Assembly: GCA_002989075.1 (NCBI GenBank) | Contig: PSQN01000002.1 | Span: 1,763,245 to 1,827,244 of the forward strand | Length of the DNA stretch: 64,000 nucleotides | Reading direction: 5' to 3' | Origin: Arthonia radiata | Taxonomy: Eukaryota; Ascomycota; Arthoniomycetes; Arthoniales; Arthoniaceae | Part shown: positions 1 to 10,706 of the stretch, one piece after another | Layout: every line of letters starts with the position of its first letter | How positions within the stretch are numbered: position 1 is the first letter of the stretch | Made by a program: the position numbers and the translations under genes | The notes under the pieces: generated by a model | Seen by the model: the letters and a program-made list of their open reading frames with translations, nothing else | Databases searched by the model: none | Told to the model about the DNA's origin: nothing

Positions 1-508
1 ATGGACACTTGATTGGCCCACAAGATATCACAGAAGCTAATGCGTAGACGCTGTGAACTTACCTTCCAGCTAAGAATGTTAACGAGGTCTGTTGCAGCAC
101 CCTCAACTTTCAGACATGGTCTCTGGAGCGTGGCCGAGCGGCGGATGAGACCTGGCGACGGCCTGCGAAATAGGGAGTCAGTTGAGCATCGGGCATCGAC
201 AGCGGACACCATCGTCAGCTAGCTCAACGATCCAAAGTGGCCCTCCAAACAAACACAGCGCAGCACTGAAGATAGGGACCACAGACAGGCCTCTGAATTG
301 CAGAGTGTTATTGACGTTCTATTGACCAAATTACTCTGCAACATATGGCCACGAGTACTTGCAATCCGCAAAGGTGTGACCCCGCCAGGCGTCCTGCTTC
401 TCATATTCCTGTGAGCCATTGAATAAGCTTGGTCATGTTGACTTGACGGATGATCGGTAGCTCGTAACAGCTCGCACTTTCAATCGCTCTCATCACGGAA
501 GAACGACT
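1..508. other. window edge, no gene seen
   Basis: I found no open frame here with splice sites, a signal sequence or a recognisable domain. The short open frames on both strands have unlike composition and start at non-ATG codons. Confidence 0.4.
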
Positions 509-724
509 TCAAGCACTGCGCCTGTCGCAGGTCCAATCAGGTGATAGACTGCACCCAATTGCGGGGCCGCTATCGGCTGCGACAGCTGTCGCTACAAGTC
601 GTTAGCAGCAGCTATATCAAATTGGAAATGAATCGACATATGTACCTTCATCTTCTGGGATCGGTAGCGCCGTGACCCAATGGAAAGCTAGGGGCAGGAG
701 CAGCAGCATGGACGTGAGGTGCAT
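509..724 (-). CDS. possible small secreted peptide (53 aa, two exons)
   Basis: The minus-strand ATG at 724 opens a textbook signal peptide: two polar residues, then a leucine-rich core (SMLLLLPLAFHWVTA) ending near ALP. Exon 1 is 724-646. The intron 645-592 starts GTACAT, has a CTGCTAACG branch point and ends TTGTAG. Exon 2 is 591-509 and keeps the frame to a TGA. The mature part would be about 33 residues, acidic at its start (IPEDE) and with two cysteines near the C-terminus, enough for one disulfide. No family is recognised. It could be a short secreted peptide, a pheromone-like precursor or a chance frame. The splice signals and hydrophobic core argue for a gene; the length argues for caution. 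Confidence 0.4.
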
Positions 725-2235
725 ACTAGTCGATTGTTGTGAAAGACTGACGGTGCGTATCGTAGATTTGACGAGGAGTACGGAATATGCTGGTAAGGGC
801 TGTAGTAAAAGGCTTGATGTAATTAGACGGAATTCTGGAGAATGCTCTGGATGCATCCTGAGCAGCGCGATGCGGCGTATTAATGCCTTCAGTAATCAGA
901 GTTGTACCCTGCGGTCTGGTCAATTCGAGAACGCGGTCTTGGCGCTGTGTTGCCTACATTAATGCAAGAGGACGCTCAGCACAGGCCCTCCTGTTTCAAT
1001 ACGCCTTGCTCCTGCCCCAATAAGCAAAGTGCATACGGGCATTTGGACGACGGAGTCTCAATGGTGTCTCATGATGATAACGTTTCCCCGATCTATTGAA
1101 AAGACAGGTTGGCTAAAGTTGACGTCGCTCCCCCAACTTCGTCGTGCATGGATGCTTGCATAGCTCCATCTGTTTGGTGTCAAGAATGCAGAAATAGAAC
1201 TAGATACAAAGGTTTGCCGCGTTTGAAAAGGTCTTCCTCGACATCAACGATAAACAAAGCAAAATGCATGAGAACAGCAAAAAAGACTCCCTCACCATTC
1301 GAACCGCGCCCTTCAGGTTACTTGGTTCGTCCGAATGAGGTACAGAGAACCCTCGCGGGTTTAATCTACTTGCCAAGACAAGCCGCCATCTTTCATAACT
1401 ACACCACAATGGAGTTACAAGATGACTGATCTGCGGGGCAGATCTGATAACTTACACCAGTTGGCTGGTGGTTACTTAGAAGCTGTTCCTGCTGATACAA
1501 AATATAAGCATTCAAAATCTGATAGCACCAAACAGGCTGCTCTTGCACAGCAGATCTTCATTCTACAACAGCTTCTCTGCCTCAGTTCTTCATATGTGCC
1601 TCAAGAGTTCATTCAGAGCAAGCCGCACTGCTGACATTATGGCGCTCTCTATATGTTCCGAGTATCGAAGAATTGCACCTGGTCCTGTGCTGCTCAGGCG
1701 GAGCGGATAGCGCACGGCATATACGAGGATAAAGGCACCAATGCCCACTGATAGATCGGCTGCTTGCTTTCTACGTATTGTATTGCTGTGCTAGTCCGTT
1801 TTGAGAAACAATATGCTCACGCAGCCAGACGGCGATTTTTGACTTCTCAGACCTCAGATCTTATCCAGAATGGGTTTATTCGCATGCGCTTTTCGTCACG
1901 AGTAATAACCAGCCGTGACTCGACTACCACCATCTGACTCACATCCTGTACAGTGTTTAGAGAGACGGCAGTCTCTGACGCTCAGACTTTCATAAAAGCG
2001 TCGTATAAAAACTTCCCTGTCGATGAGTCCTGTCAGAGCACACCAGACGAATTGATGAGATGGATCGTCTGAGCGTCGTCTGCTACCTATTATCCCTGTA
2101 CGCCTTCACACTCTTCTTGCGTTCGAAGCGTCACTTTCTACTTCAGCACGAAGACCGTAAAGCATCTAAAGGGCGCGGCTGCAATCTGAGGCGCAGCAAG
2201 CGATCGAAAGCTCCCAGTCCAAAACTACGGGTAAT
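725..2235. other. long intergenic region
   Basis: About 1.5 kb with only short, inconsistent open frames. A 66-codon ATG frame (2060-2260) begins with a hydrophobic stretch but overlaps the next gene, and I could not splice it into that gene's frame. A TATA-like element near the right end probably belongs to the gene at 2236. Confidence 0.4.
2004..2010 (+). promoter_or_regulatory. TATA-like element
   Basis: TATAAAA lies 226 nt upstream of the ATG at 2236 and 50 nt upstream of a shorter upstream ATG frame (2060). The position suits a core promoter for the gene at 2236 with a long leader. This is inferred from sequence only. Confidence 0.3.
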
Positions 2236-3084
2236 ATGGCTCCAGTCAAAGGTGCAATGAGCCTGACCATTCGAGCGCATCCGACGCAAGCAGGTGTGCG
2301 TCCAGCATCGACAGGCGCGTCGCAAGCCGGTTGCAAGAAGCGCAGGTGCAGCAAAAACACAAAGCAAACAGGTCACAAGCCCTCATCCGTAGTGCTTCCT
2401 GCCACTATCAGCACTCCTTGCCATCCACTCACCGAGGAAGTCAGCTCAACTGCGGAGGTCACACGTCTCTATAGGAAAGCCGGCATCCAGATGTACGCAC
2501 TGAACGCACTGAACGCACTGAACGCACTGAAGCACCTGCACAAGGCCGGCCTGGTCGATCTCATAGGCTTGGAACGATCCCTTTGCATTCACGGCCTTGC
2601 AAGCGATGGAGCAACGGCAACACTGGCGTCCATCTTCAAGGAAGCGTTCGACATCCCGAGGACGTACAAAGATTCATACCCTGATACCGACAACATGATC
2701 ATCACCACGCTGTACTGGCTCGCCGTCATGATAGTGCGAGGGCTGCGCGCCGGCAAGATCCAGGACATTATCATACATGTGCTGAACGCGAAGCTCTTGG
2801 GAAAGGGTCGGTTTCAAGAATGCACGGATGAGCAGTGGGATGGACTGTTTGCGGAAATTGAAACTTTGCAAAGAGATGAAAGTGTCGGTGAGTGTACATG
2901 TCAGAACATGGAGCAAGAGCCGGATGCGCCGGGGTCGGAGGAGTGGATCTTGCCAGTCGGTCTGGGTCCGATTCGGTACGGTATGAACATGATGGACGAG
3001 GCCATGGGCAAGTACGAGATGCTTGAGCTTGTATTGCTTTTGCGAGGAGTGCCACCAGGAGATCTGCTATCCGAGCGACCTTGA
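2236..3084 (+). CDS. hypothetical protein, 282 aa, NAL-repeat
   Basis: Single open frame from an ATG to a TGA. I do not recognise the family. The first 70 residues are basic and Ser/Thr-rich. A perfect tandem repeat follows, read as repeated Asn-Ala-Leu (about residues 88-98). The rest (about 100-282) looks globular, with hydrophobic helices (for example IITTLYWLAVMIVRGLRAGK) and an acidic Cys-containing loop (ECTCQNMEQE). No signal peptide is evident and no further exon is needed. Composition and length support a real gene, but function is unknown. An upstream extension through an intron cannot be excluded. Confidence 0.5.
   Translation: MAPVKGAMSLTIRAHPTQAGVRPASTGASQAGCKKRRCSKNTKQTGHKPSSVVLPATISTPCHPLTEEVSSTAEVTRLYRKAGIQMYALNALNALNALKHLHKAGLVDLIGLERSLCIHGLASDGATATLASIFKEAFDIPRTYKDSYPDTDNMIITTLYWLAVMIVRGLRAGKIQDIIIHVLNAKLLGKGRFQECTDEQWDGLFAEIETLQRDESVGECTCQNMEQEPDAPGSEEWILPVGLGPIRYGMNMMDEAMGKYEMLELVLLLRGVPPGDLLSERP
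2496..2531 (+). repeat. 4 x 9-bp in-frame tandem repeat
   Basis: Four exact copies of CGCACTGAA stand head to tail inside the 282-aa ORF, coding for Ala-Leu-Asn periodicity. The unit is a multiple of three, so copy changes would not break the frame. It is a likely length-polymorphic minisatellite. Confidence 0.85.
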
Positions 3085-3468
3085 TACGTCTAAATGATGC
3101 GGGTGACTGCTGAAAACGACACAACGGGAGCGCAGCGCAGGTCGTTGGAGGTAAGTTAGGCTGGACAGTGATACGGTGGAATTCCAATCGATATTACATC
3201 TCCGATGACGTCATCTTTCCCAACGCCCGCGCTCAGGGTCATCTATAGAAGTCCTGAACCGCGCAATGGCTGACACTAGTTCCCAGATTTCAAACATAGA
3301 ATCTCAATGATTTCGGTGTAAGCTCGCCGCTGTTTACTGTGTAATAGGTGCCTCTAGTGTTACGTGCTGTGAAAGGTCCTCCTAGACCTAGTAGTCTATA
3401 CAACGAACTTCTTTTACTCTGGCATGAGTCCCCCAGATAGTTGTACAGATATGTGCCGGGCACCCAGG
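3085..3468. other. convergent intergenic region
   Basis: The 3' flanks of the 282-aa gene and the kinase gene face each other here. I see no coding signal. Confidence 0.5.
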
Positions 3469-6354
3469 CTACTCTGGGAAGTACTCCTCGATGACTTCTC
3501 TGATCCTGTTGCGCTGTGCTTCACCTTCTAAAGTTATAGTGTACTTGTACTTGTCCTGGTTGGTCTTCATCACTTCTCCACTCTCATGTTCTGCCTGCGG
3601 TGTCTTGCCCAAGCTGAACAAGTCGCCTTCTGTACACTCGCGTGACTTGAAGGTCAAAGCCGCTCTGTTGGGTTGTTTGAAAGTGTATTGATGTTTATTA
3701 GCTGGTCCTATATTGAAGCGTGGAGTCAGTGCTCGAGCCAGCGAAGAAACGGTTTCAGCCTTTTAGAAGCGTACCTTGCACCACCAACCATCGGTAATGG
3801 AAGTCATGGGTTTTGCGGAATCTGAACGCAAATCGCATGCCATGGCGAGGACCAGGTGTCCACATCATGAGCACGCCGGTTTCCTGCCGGGGCAAAGATG
3901 CATGCCACTGTCGAGACACGCTTTGGAAGCTGCAGTAGAGAACGCAGTCCCAGCTGCCCGTTGATAGGCGACTGAGAAAGAGCAGGTGCTCCGAAGAACT
4001 GGTCCGCGCTTCATGTGATATCGGAGTGCTAAAATGCAAGCTGAGAGACCTTCCGCCACGAAGCTCTGGCGTCTGTGGTGAGATCTCGTTGAGGTCCAGA
4101 TTTTCTTCCGTTCTTGGGTGATTGGAGACATAGGCGGGCTCATATAGCTGGCGTAAGATCATGTGTGTCGTCACAGTCTGCGCATTGTGCTCCTCAGCGG
4201 CTCTCATGGGCTGCATATCCACCTCCTGAGGCACGTATATCAATCTTGAGTCCAGCTGCTTCATGCCATGTACGTGCTTTTCTCGGATTGATGCGAGACT
4301 CCGGTAGCATTTGCGTGTGGCCAAACCCTCAGCTTCGAGGGCAAGTTCTTCTTGATAAACGTGAAGTTGGTCTTGCGCAAGTGCGCCATCAGCGACACAG
4401 AACTCAGGCTGTCTCTGGTGTTCGTGTAGTCCCAGTATAGCATCGCGAAAGCCAATAGCGTCTGATTTGGATTAGAACATGTAGTCTCGGCCTGTTTTAA
4501 CAGTTCGTACGATACCTCTCCAATTATAAAACTTGATAGATATTTTCCAGTTGTCCCAATCGTCATGATGCTCCTATTGACAGTCAGCAGTATGTTGCAA
4601 GCGGTGTCATTGACATCGTCCATCGCTAAACTCATACGTACCCAGTAACATTCTGTACTAGCGGTTTCTGTAAAAAGCTAACAATTAGCGTTGGAGAGTG
4701 ACATGGCGTGTTTGACTTCCTCACCGTCCAGTCTATTATTACCAGTCCGCCGTCGCTCTTGCCGACAATCCGACCAGTGTATGTTGATTATAGTCGGCTG
4801 CTCTCCAGAAGACAGATCTTGCGTCGTAGCGATAAAGGATAGTGGCATCCCTACACATAAGGCGCTGTAAGCAGGATAACTCCCAGCCAACCTGAGTGCT
4901 GAGGCTCGTACATACACATAGCAGGGATGTTGCGACACTGCAGACGCTGTGTAGTCTGCCAAGGTTTGTTCAATATCTTCTCAGAAAGCGATATTTGACG
5001 GGTTCTTGACGATGTTCCGTTTTGCGGCCAACAGACTCTGCGCTGGGTTCCTGTCTGCCATTGCGTTGCGCCCATCGCACGGTGCAATAGGTGAACGGAA
5101 GATACTGGCTTAGCAGTGAGAAGTTTGGTAAAGCCCTCATCTTCTTCGTTATCAGCGGCGTCCGAAAAAGGTTGCCACATGAGTCTCGACGATGATGTGT
5201 TTTGGTCGAGGTCGCTGCTATCGCTAAGTCTGCAGCAGGGTGCAGTGAGCGCGACGTTCTGACAATATTTTTCCCGAAGATCTCCGAATGAAGGACGGTC
5301 TTTGCGCTCCGCAGCGAGCTGTCAAGTCAGTGTCAGTCATGAGATAGAGGCGAGAAAGGTATCTGTGCCATCATACCATTTCCCAAATTAGAGCCTTCCG
5401 GACGCCCTCGTGTTGCGGATCTCGCTGCGGTGATTGACCACTGGGGGACTCTTCCATCCACTTCGCCAGCTGATCCAAGCTTGAGTGGTAGCTTAGATCT
5501 TGCCCGCCGTGTTGTTGGACAAAAAATTCCAGAGGCCATCCCTGAAGAGCCATATGGATCTCTAGAAAGACACATCCAAGGGCCCAGACGTCCGTCTCTT
5601 CGCTATGGCCGTTTGCCTGAGTAGTCTGTGGATCGAGCTCTGGGGCTTTGTAGCGATTTGTTCCATGATCAAAGCTGGCGGTTGTATCATTCTCATCTTC
5701 CTCGCGCAAACGAGATAGTCCGAAGTCGCAGATGTACACTCGAGGGATGACCGCATCCGGAGTTGCAGCATCGTGACCGAACTTGACTAGTATGTTTCGA
5801 CTTTTCAAATCGCGATGCCGAATACCGATGCCGGTCAGATATGCCATGACGTCGAGCAGACAGCCATGGAATGACTTTAGATCATCCGGACGTTGAGACC
5901 AGGGGTATTTCGACACACGCGCCTGTACCGATTCTGACCCTTCGAGAAAATCTGCCAAGTCCATCTCAGCGCACGGTTCTATCACGATTCCACGGATGCC
6001 TTCGTCCGTGGCTCCAAAGCTCTCTTTCAACTCGACAACGTGAAACTGATCGGTGTCTTCTTTTTCGAGACATCTTTCAAGGACCTTGATTTCGGAATCG
6101 TACTCCTCCGTAGGACCAATCTCTTTCAGCACGTATTTCACTCGGCTCGAATCACCCTTGATGCGCACAACTCTAAGCCTGGCTTTGCCATCTGAAATGG
6201 ATTCGACCACCTCATACCGGTCTTCGAGTTGTTTGAGATCATGATTTTTGGTTCGTCGGCGGCGTTGATTGTTGGGAGAGACGCTGCCTGGTTCAACATT
6301 CAGTCCATTGGGGCTGTTGCGCTGCGTTTCCGCATTTGGAGCCCCAGATGGCAT
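3469..6354 (-). CDS. protein kinase with long unknown C-terminal region (838 aa, 7 exons)
   Basis: The exons, in order, are 6354-5377, 5318-4916, 4850-4725, 4667-4642, 4573-4516, 4461-3775 and 3707-3469. All introns are GT-AG and the phases sum to 839 codons. Residues about 45-345 form a Ser/Thr-type kinase domain: a poorly conserved glycine loop, the lysine in YVLKEI, the catalytic loop HRDLKSRNILV (about 178), CDFGLSR (about 211), YKAPE, and a DRPSF motif just after the first intron. The remaining roughly 490 residues match no family I know. They include a coiled-coil-like stretch (about 500-560) and a C-terminal part rich in aromatic and basic residues. The kinase is probably cytosolic. 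Such kinases are common in fungal immune-like gene sets, but no partner is shown here. Confidence 0.8.
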
Positions 6355-7135
6355 GTGGACAAGGTTGGGGTTATGCAGAAGGACAAGATACTACGATGAG
6401 CGCAGTAGTACTCCAAGCATCAGTAGAGCCGAACAAACACACAACGTGTGTTATGCCATTCTGGATGACACGGTAACATCAACGCCGAGTTCTCACGCCG
6501 ATATTCCAGGCGGCGCGGGCGGTGCTGTATGGCAGAGAATGTCAATTGTGTTGTGGCGTCGCGCAGGCAAATGTGCTGAGGCGGCCGCAAGGCGACGCTG
6601 GGATCATCCGCGCAACGCAGTTGCCTTACTCCGTACGCCTTCTTCCTTCATCCCATTAGAGACCGATGGCCGTTCGCCCCTAGCGCCAACACATCCTTTT
6701 GCTGACGCAGCTGCAAGAAGTTGGCCCGTGCCAGTGTTGGCGTTAGGGGCCAACGGTCATCTGTCTCCAAAGAGACGGGCAAGAGGTTGCGTGGTAGATT
6801 GTGGCGGCGGATTCAGATCCGCTTGCGTGAAACCGGGTTCGCATATAAGCTATAGCGGCCTTTCCCGAATGAGTTAGAGCTTGTCAGATGTGCTTAAATG
6901 ATAGGCGGTGGTTTATCTGGACATCTCGCTAAAACGAGGGCCAGAATCCTCTGATCCTTGAGCTCTGCTTGCATCGCCTTCTCATTCGACGAAAAGTGGC
7001 ATTTCGAGCCTTGTGTCACCGAATCGATTGCGGCCTGTTTCCATGCTTGCCCATTTCAGATCGAGGTGGTTCGAAGAAAAAGCCGATTTCGTAGGCTCTC
7101 ACACCTTATCTTCTTTATCTTTCTGTAGCTGAGCC
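6355..7135. other. intergenic region with a large inverted repeat
   Basis: This is the shared upstream region of the kinase (minus) and the sugar transporter (plus). A 202-codon open frame (6269-6877) spans the inverted repeat but starts at a non-ATG codon and overlaps the kinase start, so I do not call it a gene. Confidence 0.4.
6655..6771. repeat. imperfect inverted repeat, ~38-bp arms, 41-bp spacer
   Basis: The left arm 6655-6692 and right arm 6734-6771 are reverse complements with a few mismatches. The best block is about 30 bp around CCCCTA(G/A)CGCCAACAC. The structure could form a long hairpin. It may be a MITE-like remnant, or a transcribed hairpin, in a divergent promoter region. Confidence 0.7.
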
Positions 7136-9939
7136 ATGACATCAAATGATGATGAGAGCAATTTTCTCGATCATGCGTTTGATCCATTCAGAGACTGGAA
7201 AGATGAGCGTCGTAATCGGAAAGTAGAGGCCTTCTTGGACAAAAGTCAGTTGCACACTTATTTCGCCGACTTCAGCAGAGGTGCCAGACTCGCCAAGTCT
7301 TCCGCTGCATATCAGAATTGGAATGTAAAATCAGCGGGTCCCGTGTATCCTGGCGTAACGATGGGCCATCCTGAGAAAACGGATACGCCGGACCTCCTGA
7401 CTTTTGAGCGGGATGGGCTGGATGAAGAGTACCAAGCCAAGACAAGATTCAAGACCAGCAACACCCACCTCAAAGCGGATAATAGCAGGCTTGGAATCCT
7501 GAGACAACGTTGGCGGAAGTACAAGCGCGACTTTGAAAGAACTTGGCGACTTTATTTTCAACAGAGACGCTCAGTCCAAGCCCTGGTCGCTTGCTGCTCG
7601 GTTGGCGCGTAAGGTTACGAAAGGCATTGCTACACACAGGCGAGAGCGTCGCGCTGACTACCCCAATAGCGCTGTGCAGGGGTGGGACGAAACCGCCATT
7701 AATGGAGGTGAGTGAATGGTCAAACACTTACATCGCATGTTGCTCAATGCTATCAAGCTCAAATACTTTACCAATGCGAGCTGCATTTCAACCAAACGAC
7801 CCACCCGCAAGTTGTGCTGGGGCTTGTAAATGCGGCACCATACCTGATGTGCTTCTTTTCGTGCATACTGTAAGTCCTACCTGCAACGAGTGTGCAGCTG
7901 ACGTCTGGGCAGCAGAAAACATGGATTCCGATCGAATACTGACGCAGCGTCGGCAGCCTCACCGAGCCATTGAACAACGCCCTGGGCAGGAAAGGAGCAA
8001 TACTTTTCACTTGTTTGTTCTCTTTCGTATCGTGTCTTGGCCAAGCCTTCGTTCGAAACTGGCAGGAGCTCTTCCTGTGTAGATTACTATTGGGACTGGG
8101 CATCGGTCCGAAAACAGCGACGATCCCGATATACGCTGCAGAGTGTGTTCCTCACGAGACTCGCGGCGCTTTTGTGATGCAATGGCAACTCTGGGATGCC
8201 TTCGGGATACTTGCTGGACTGATCACGAGCTACGTCTTTCACAACAGGGTAAGAAGAGTCTGCGATTTTGGGTGAGCCGTCCCTGGGCCGCTGACGATGT
8301 ACGCAGGGGGGTAGATGGAGAATCATCTTGGGCTCTCCCGTATGGACTGACGAATGAGTCGGTGGCAATGCACTGACGTAGTAGGCAGATGATCATGGCC
8401 GCTGTGCTGTTCTTTCTCATGCTGCCAATGCCAGAGTCTCCACGATGGCATTTGCTCCAGGCTCATGCCACTATGGAAGCCGCTTCCGATGACGAGAAGG
8501 CTCGCGCAGAACGGCGACGGCATTACGAAGAAGCCTTCAACATTCTGCGCCGATTGCGACGCTTGCGTCTGCAGGCTGCTGTGGATCTTTTCTACCTGGA
8601 CCGTATGATCCACGAAGAGCGAAGGCGTCTTGTTGACGTATATCCTAAGACACACCAGACTCAAACAAAGCGGTGGGCCGCCTTCAAAGCGTCTTGCCAT
8701 GCCTCGCTGCGGAAAGGGAGCAAGTTCTTCACCAACCGAACATGTTCGCGCGCAATGTCAGCCGTCTTAATCGTCATGGCGTGGCAGCAACTTTGCGGCA
8801 TCAATGGTAACATTTGATTTAGCACCCACAAATTAAGTAGGGTAGCCTTCTGACGACATGGCACCAGTGTTAGCATACTACTCGAGCTCGGTTTTCTTCC
8901 ATGAGCCTACCTACATTGGCTGTCAAATTCTTGATGAGAATGAGGTATCCAAAGCGCTGAGGGTGAGTCGACAGGTCGTCCTTGAGGATCCAGTGATGTC
9001 CCTACTAACGCGAGCCAGTACTCCATAGGCGTTGGAGTTATCACCTTTGTCATGGCGATCCCAGCGCTCTTTATGATCGACCTCGTCGGCCGTCGCTACC
9101 TCCTCATGATCACCTTTCCGTGGATGTCTGTCCTCCTGTTGAGTGCTGGTCTGACGTACATTGGCAATCAACAAGAGGGCCAGGCGTCAACCCCCGTGAT
9201 TGTGTTACTCCTCCTCTTCGTCGCCGTGTATAGCATTGGAGAGGGGCCGGTCCCGTTGGTTAGTGGTGACCAGCCGTCGTACGGTAGCCTCGATTGCTAA
9301 TATCCGGGCACAGGTGTACGCTTCAGAGAGTTTGCCGCTTCCGGTCAGAGACACAGGTATGCACATCGGTGCTCATGACGCAAACAGGTTGCTGACAGGT
9401 ATTGATAATTAGGGCTTGGTTTAGTCACTGGCGTTTATTGGGGTTTGAACTTTCTTGTAAGCCAGCGTATCATAAGTACATCAGCAAGGTGATTGGCAAG
9501 TGCTAACACATTCGTTAGGTTGCCATGACTTGGCCTCCATTCTATGACACTAGCAGAACCGCCGCGTTTACGTTCTATGCTGGACTGTGTGCCGTGGGAT
9601 TCTTCCTCATCGCAATGTAGGAGAAACTTGAGACGACAATATGTCCCCATGGCTGACCGATGGCATAGGTTTGTGCCCGAGACGTCAGGCTACACGCTCG
9701 AGGAAATGGACGTGATGTTCCGAAGAGACAGAGGCGTTATGGCCCGTCAAGGGCTCAAACAAGTCTTGTACGCAGTACGATGGCCATTTTCGCGGCGCAC
9801 TATGGGAGACCCTTTCCCCGGCTTCGTCGAGCCAGTCAAAGATGGTGATGATAGCTCGGAGGAAGAGGAAAGCGAAGGGCCAGACATTGGCTTGTACACA
9901 ATCTCCGTGGCAAGCACGAATGAGGATGAGCGCCGTTGA
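7136..9939 (+). CDS. MFS sugar transporter (SP family), 721 aa, 12 exons
   Basis: The exons are 7136-7608, 7670-7707, 7758-7869, 7948-8248, 8307-8339, 8389-8806, 8868-8962, 9019-9258, 9314-9356, 9413-9456, 9519-9616 and 9669-9939. They join in phase to 722 codons. Family hallmarks are spread over many exons: AAVQGWDETAING at TM1, LVNAAPYL, NNALGRKG, the loop AAECVPHETRGAFV, PMPESPRWHL after TM6, WQQLCGIN at TM7, DLVGRR, and PETSGYTLEEMD after TM12. The protein belongs to the proton-coupled hexose/polyol/quinate group in the plasma membrane; substrate cannot be read from sequence. It has a long N-terminal cytosolic domain (about 155 residues, including FSRGARLA) and an acidic Ser-rich tail (DSSEEEESEG). 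Confidence 0.88.
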
Positions 9940-10348
9940 ACGACGCATGCGCCTTGCGAGCAGAGAAGAAAGAGGAAGAAAGTTAAGGTCCGTGAGGAGG
10001 CAATCATTGCCAAGGCAGAACGCCAGAGCTGGTTTCCTGGTTAGGCAGGCTGCTAGCAGATATCGTATGTTTCCATTTCGAGAGTCATGTTATCGTCCCC
10101 TCGCATCCTATCCTCGCAGCCACGGCAGCCTCGCATCCTGTCCCCGCGTCTCCACAACCCGCTCTCCCTTCAATGACCGGGTTCCCTTGTCATGCCCGTC
10201 TCAGTGGGCCGCGGTGGTCTCGATTCGAATCTCTTCAAGCTCGTCCTGTTTGTAGCATCAGCTGTCTCAATGGCTATGCTACCCATTCAAGCCCCCATAC
10301 CTCTTCAAGCGTTCGCGGGACGTCCAGGACGATCTTGGATTTCGGTGT
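9940..10348. other. intergenic, no gene seen
   Basis: Several plus-strand open frames overlap here and into 10500, but they start at non-ATG codons and look like shadows of the short minus-strand ORF at 10349-10498. Confidence 0.4.
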
Positions 10349-10498
10349 CTACAGAGAGGTCAACAGAAGGATGGTGGTATCGCCAGATCCGTCAGGGCAA
10401 ACCTGGACCTTCCAGTCTCCACTCGGGAACAGTCTGCCCAGTAGAGCCTTCAACTCATCGACCTTGTAGTAGCGATCGTCGAGTGTTTGCTTCGGCAT
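10349..10498 (-). CDS. small hypothetical protein, 49 aa
   Basis: The ATG at 10498 opens a 50-codon frame ending in TAG. The translation is protein-like: charged and helical at the start (LDDRYYKVDELKALLGRLF), then an amphipathic beta-like part (GDWKVQVCPDG) and a hydrophobic end. It has no signal peptide and no recognised family. It may be a free small protein or the first exon of a longer one, since TAG follows the hydrophobic end without an obvious donor. Confidence 0.4.
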   Translation of the reverse strand: MPKQTLDDRYYKVDELKALLGRLFPSGDWKVQVCPDGSGDTTILLLTSL

Positions 10499-10706
10499 CG
10501 TGATTGATCGAGACTAGTCGCAACGGCAGCATCGACAGTGGTTTTCTCAATGGCAATGCACAACTGTGAGGCTTAAGAGAGTAAGTGACGCTTGCATTGC
10601 CTCGTCTTGCGCAAGGCGACGAGGCGAATTGTCGGTCGCCTATTCCTGCTGTTCATGCAGGAGGGGGCGTGCGTTGTGACATCTGCCTACTTGCGCCCAA
10701 TCAAAC

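Noticed and set aside
2060-2260. 66-codon ATG frame with a hydrophobic start
   Set aside because: Overlaps the 282-aa ORF in another frame, and I could not splice the two in phase; may be only an upstream ORF.
6269-6877. 202-codon plus-strand frame across the inverted repeat
   Set aside because: Non-ATG start, overlaps the kinase start on the other strand, low-complexity product with no domain.
7533-7715. Alternative frame in the sugar transporter that also reads into QGWDETAING
   Set aside because: A 61-nt GTAAGG...AATAG intron (7609-7669) with a CTGAC branch joins the main frame correctly, giving the family motif without this frame.
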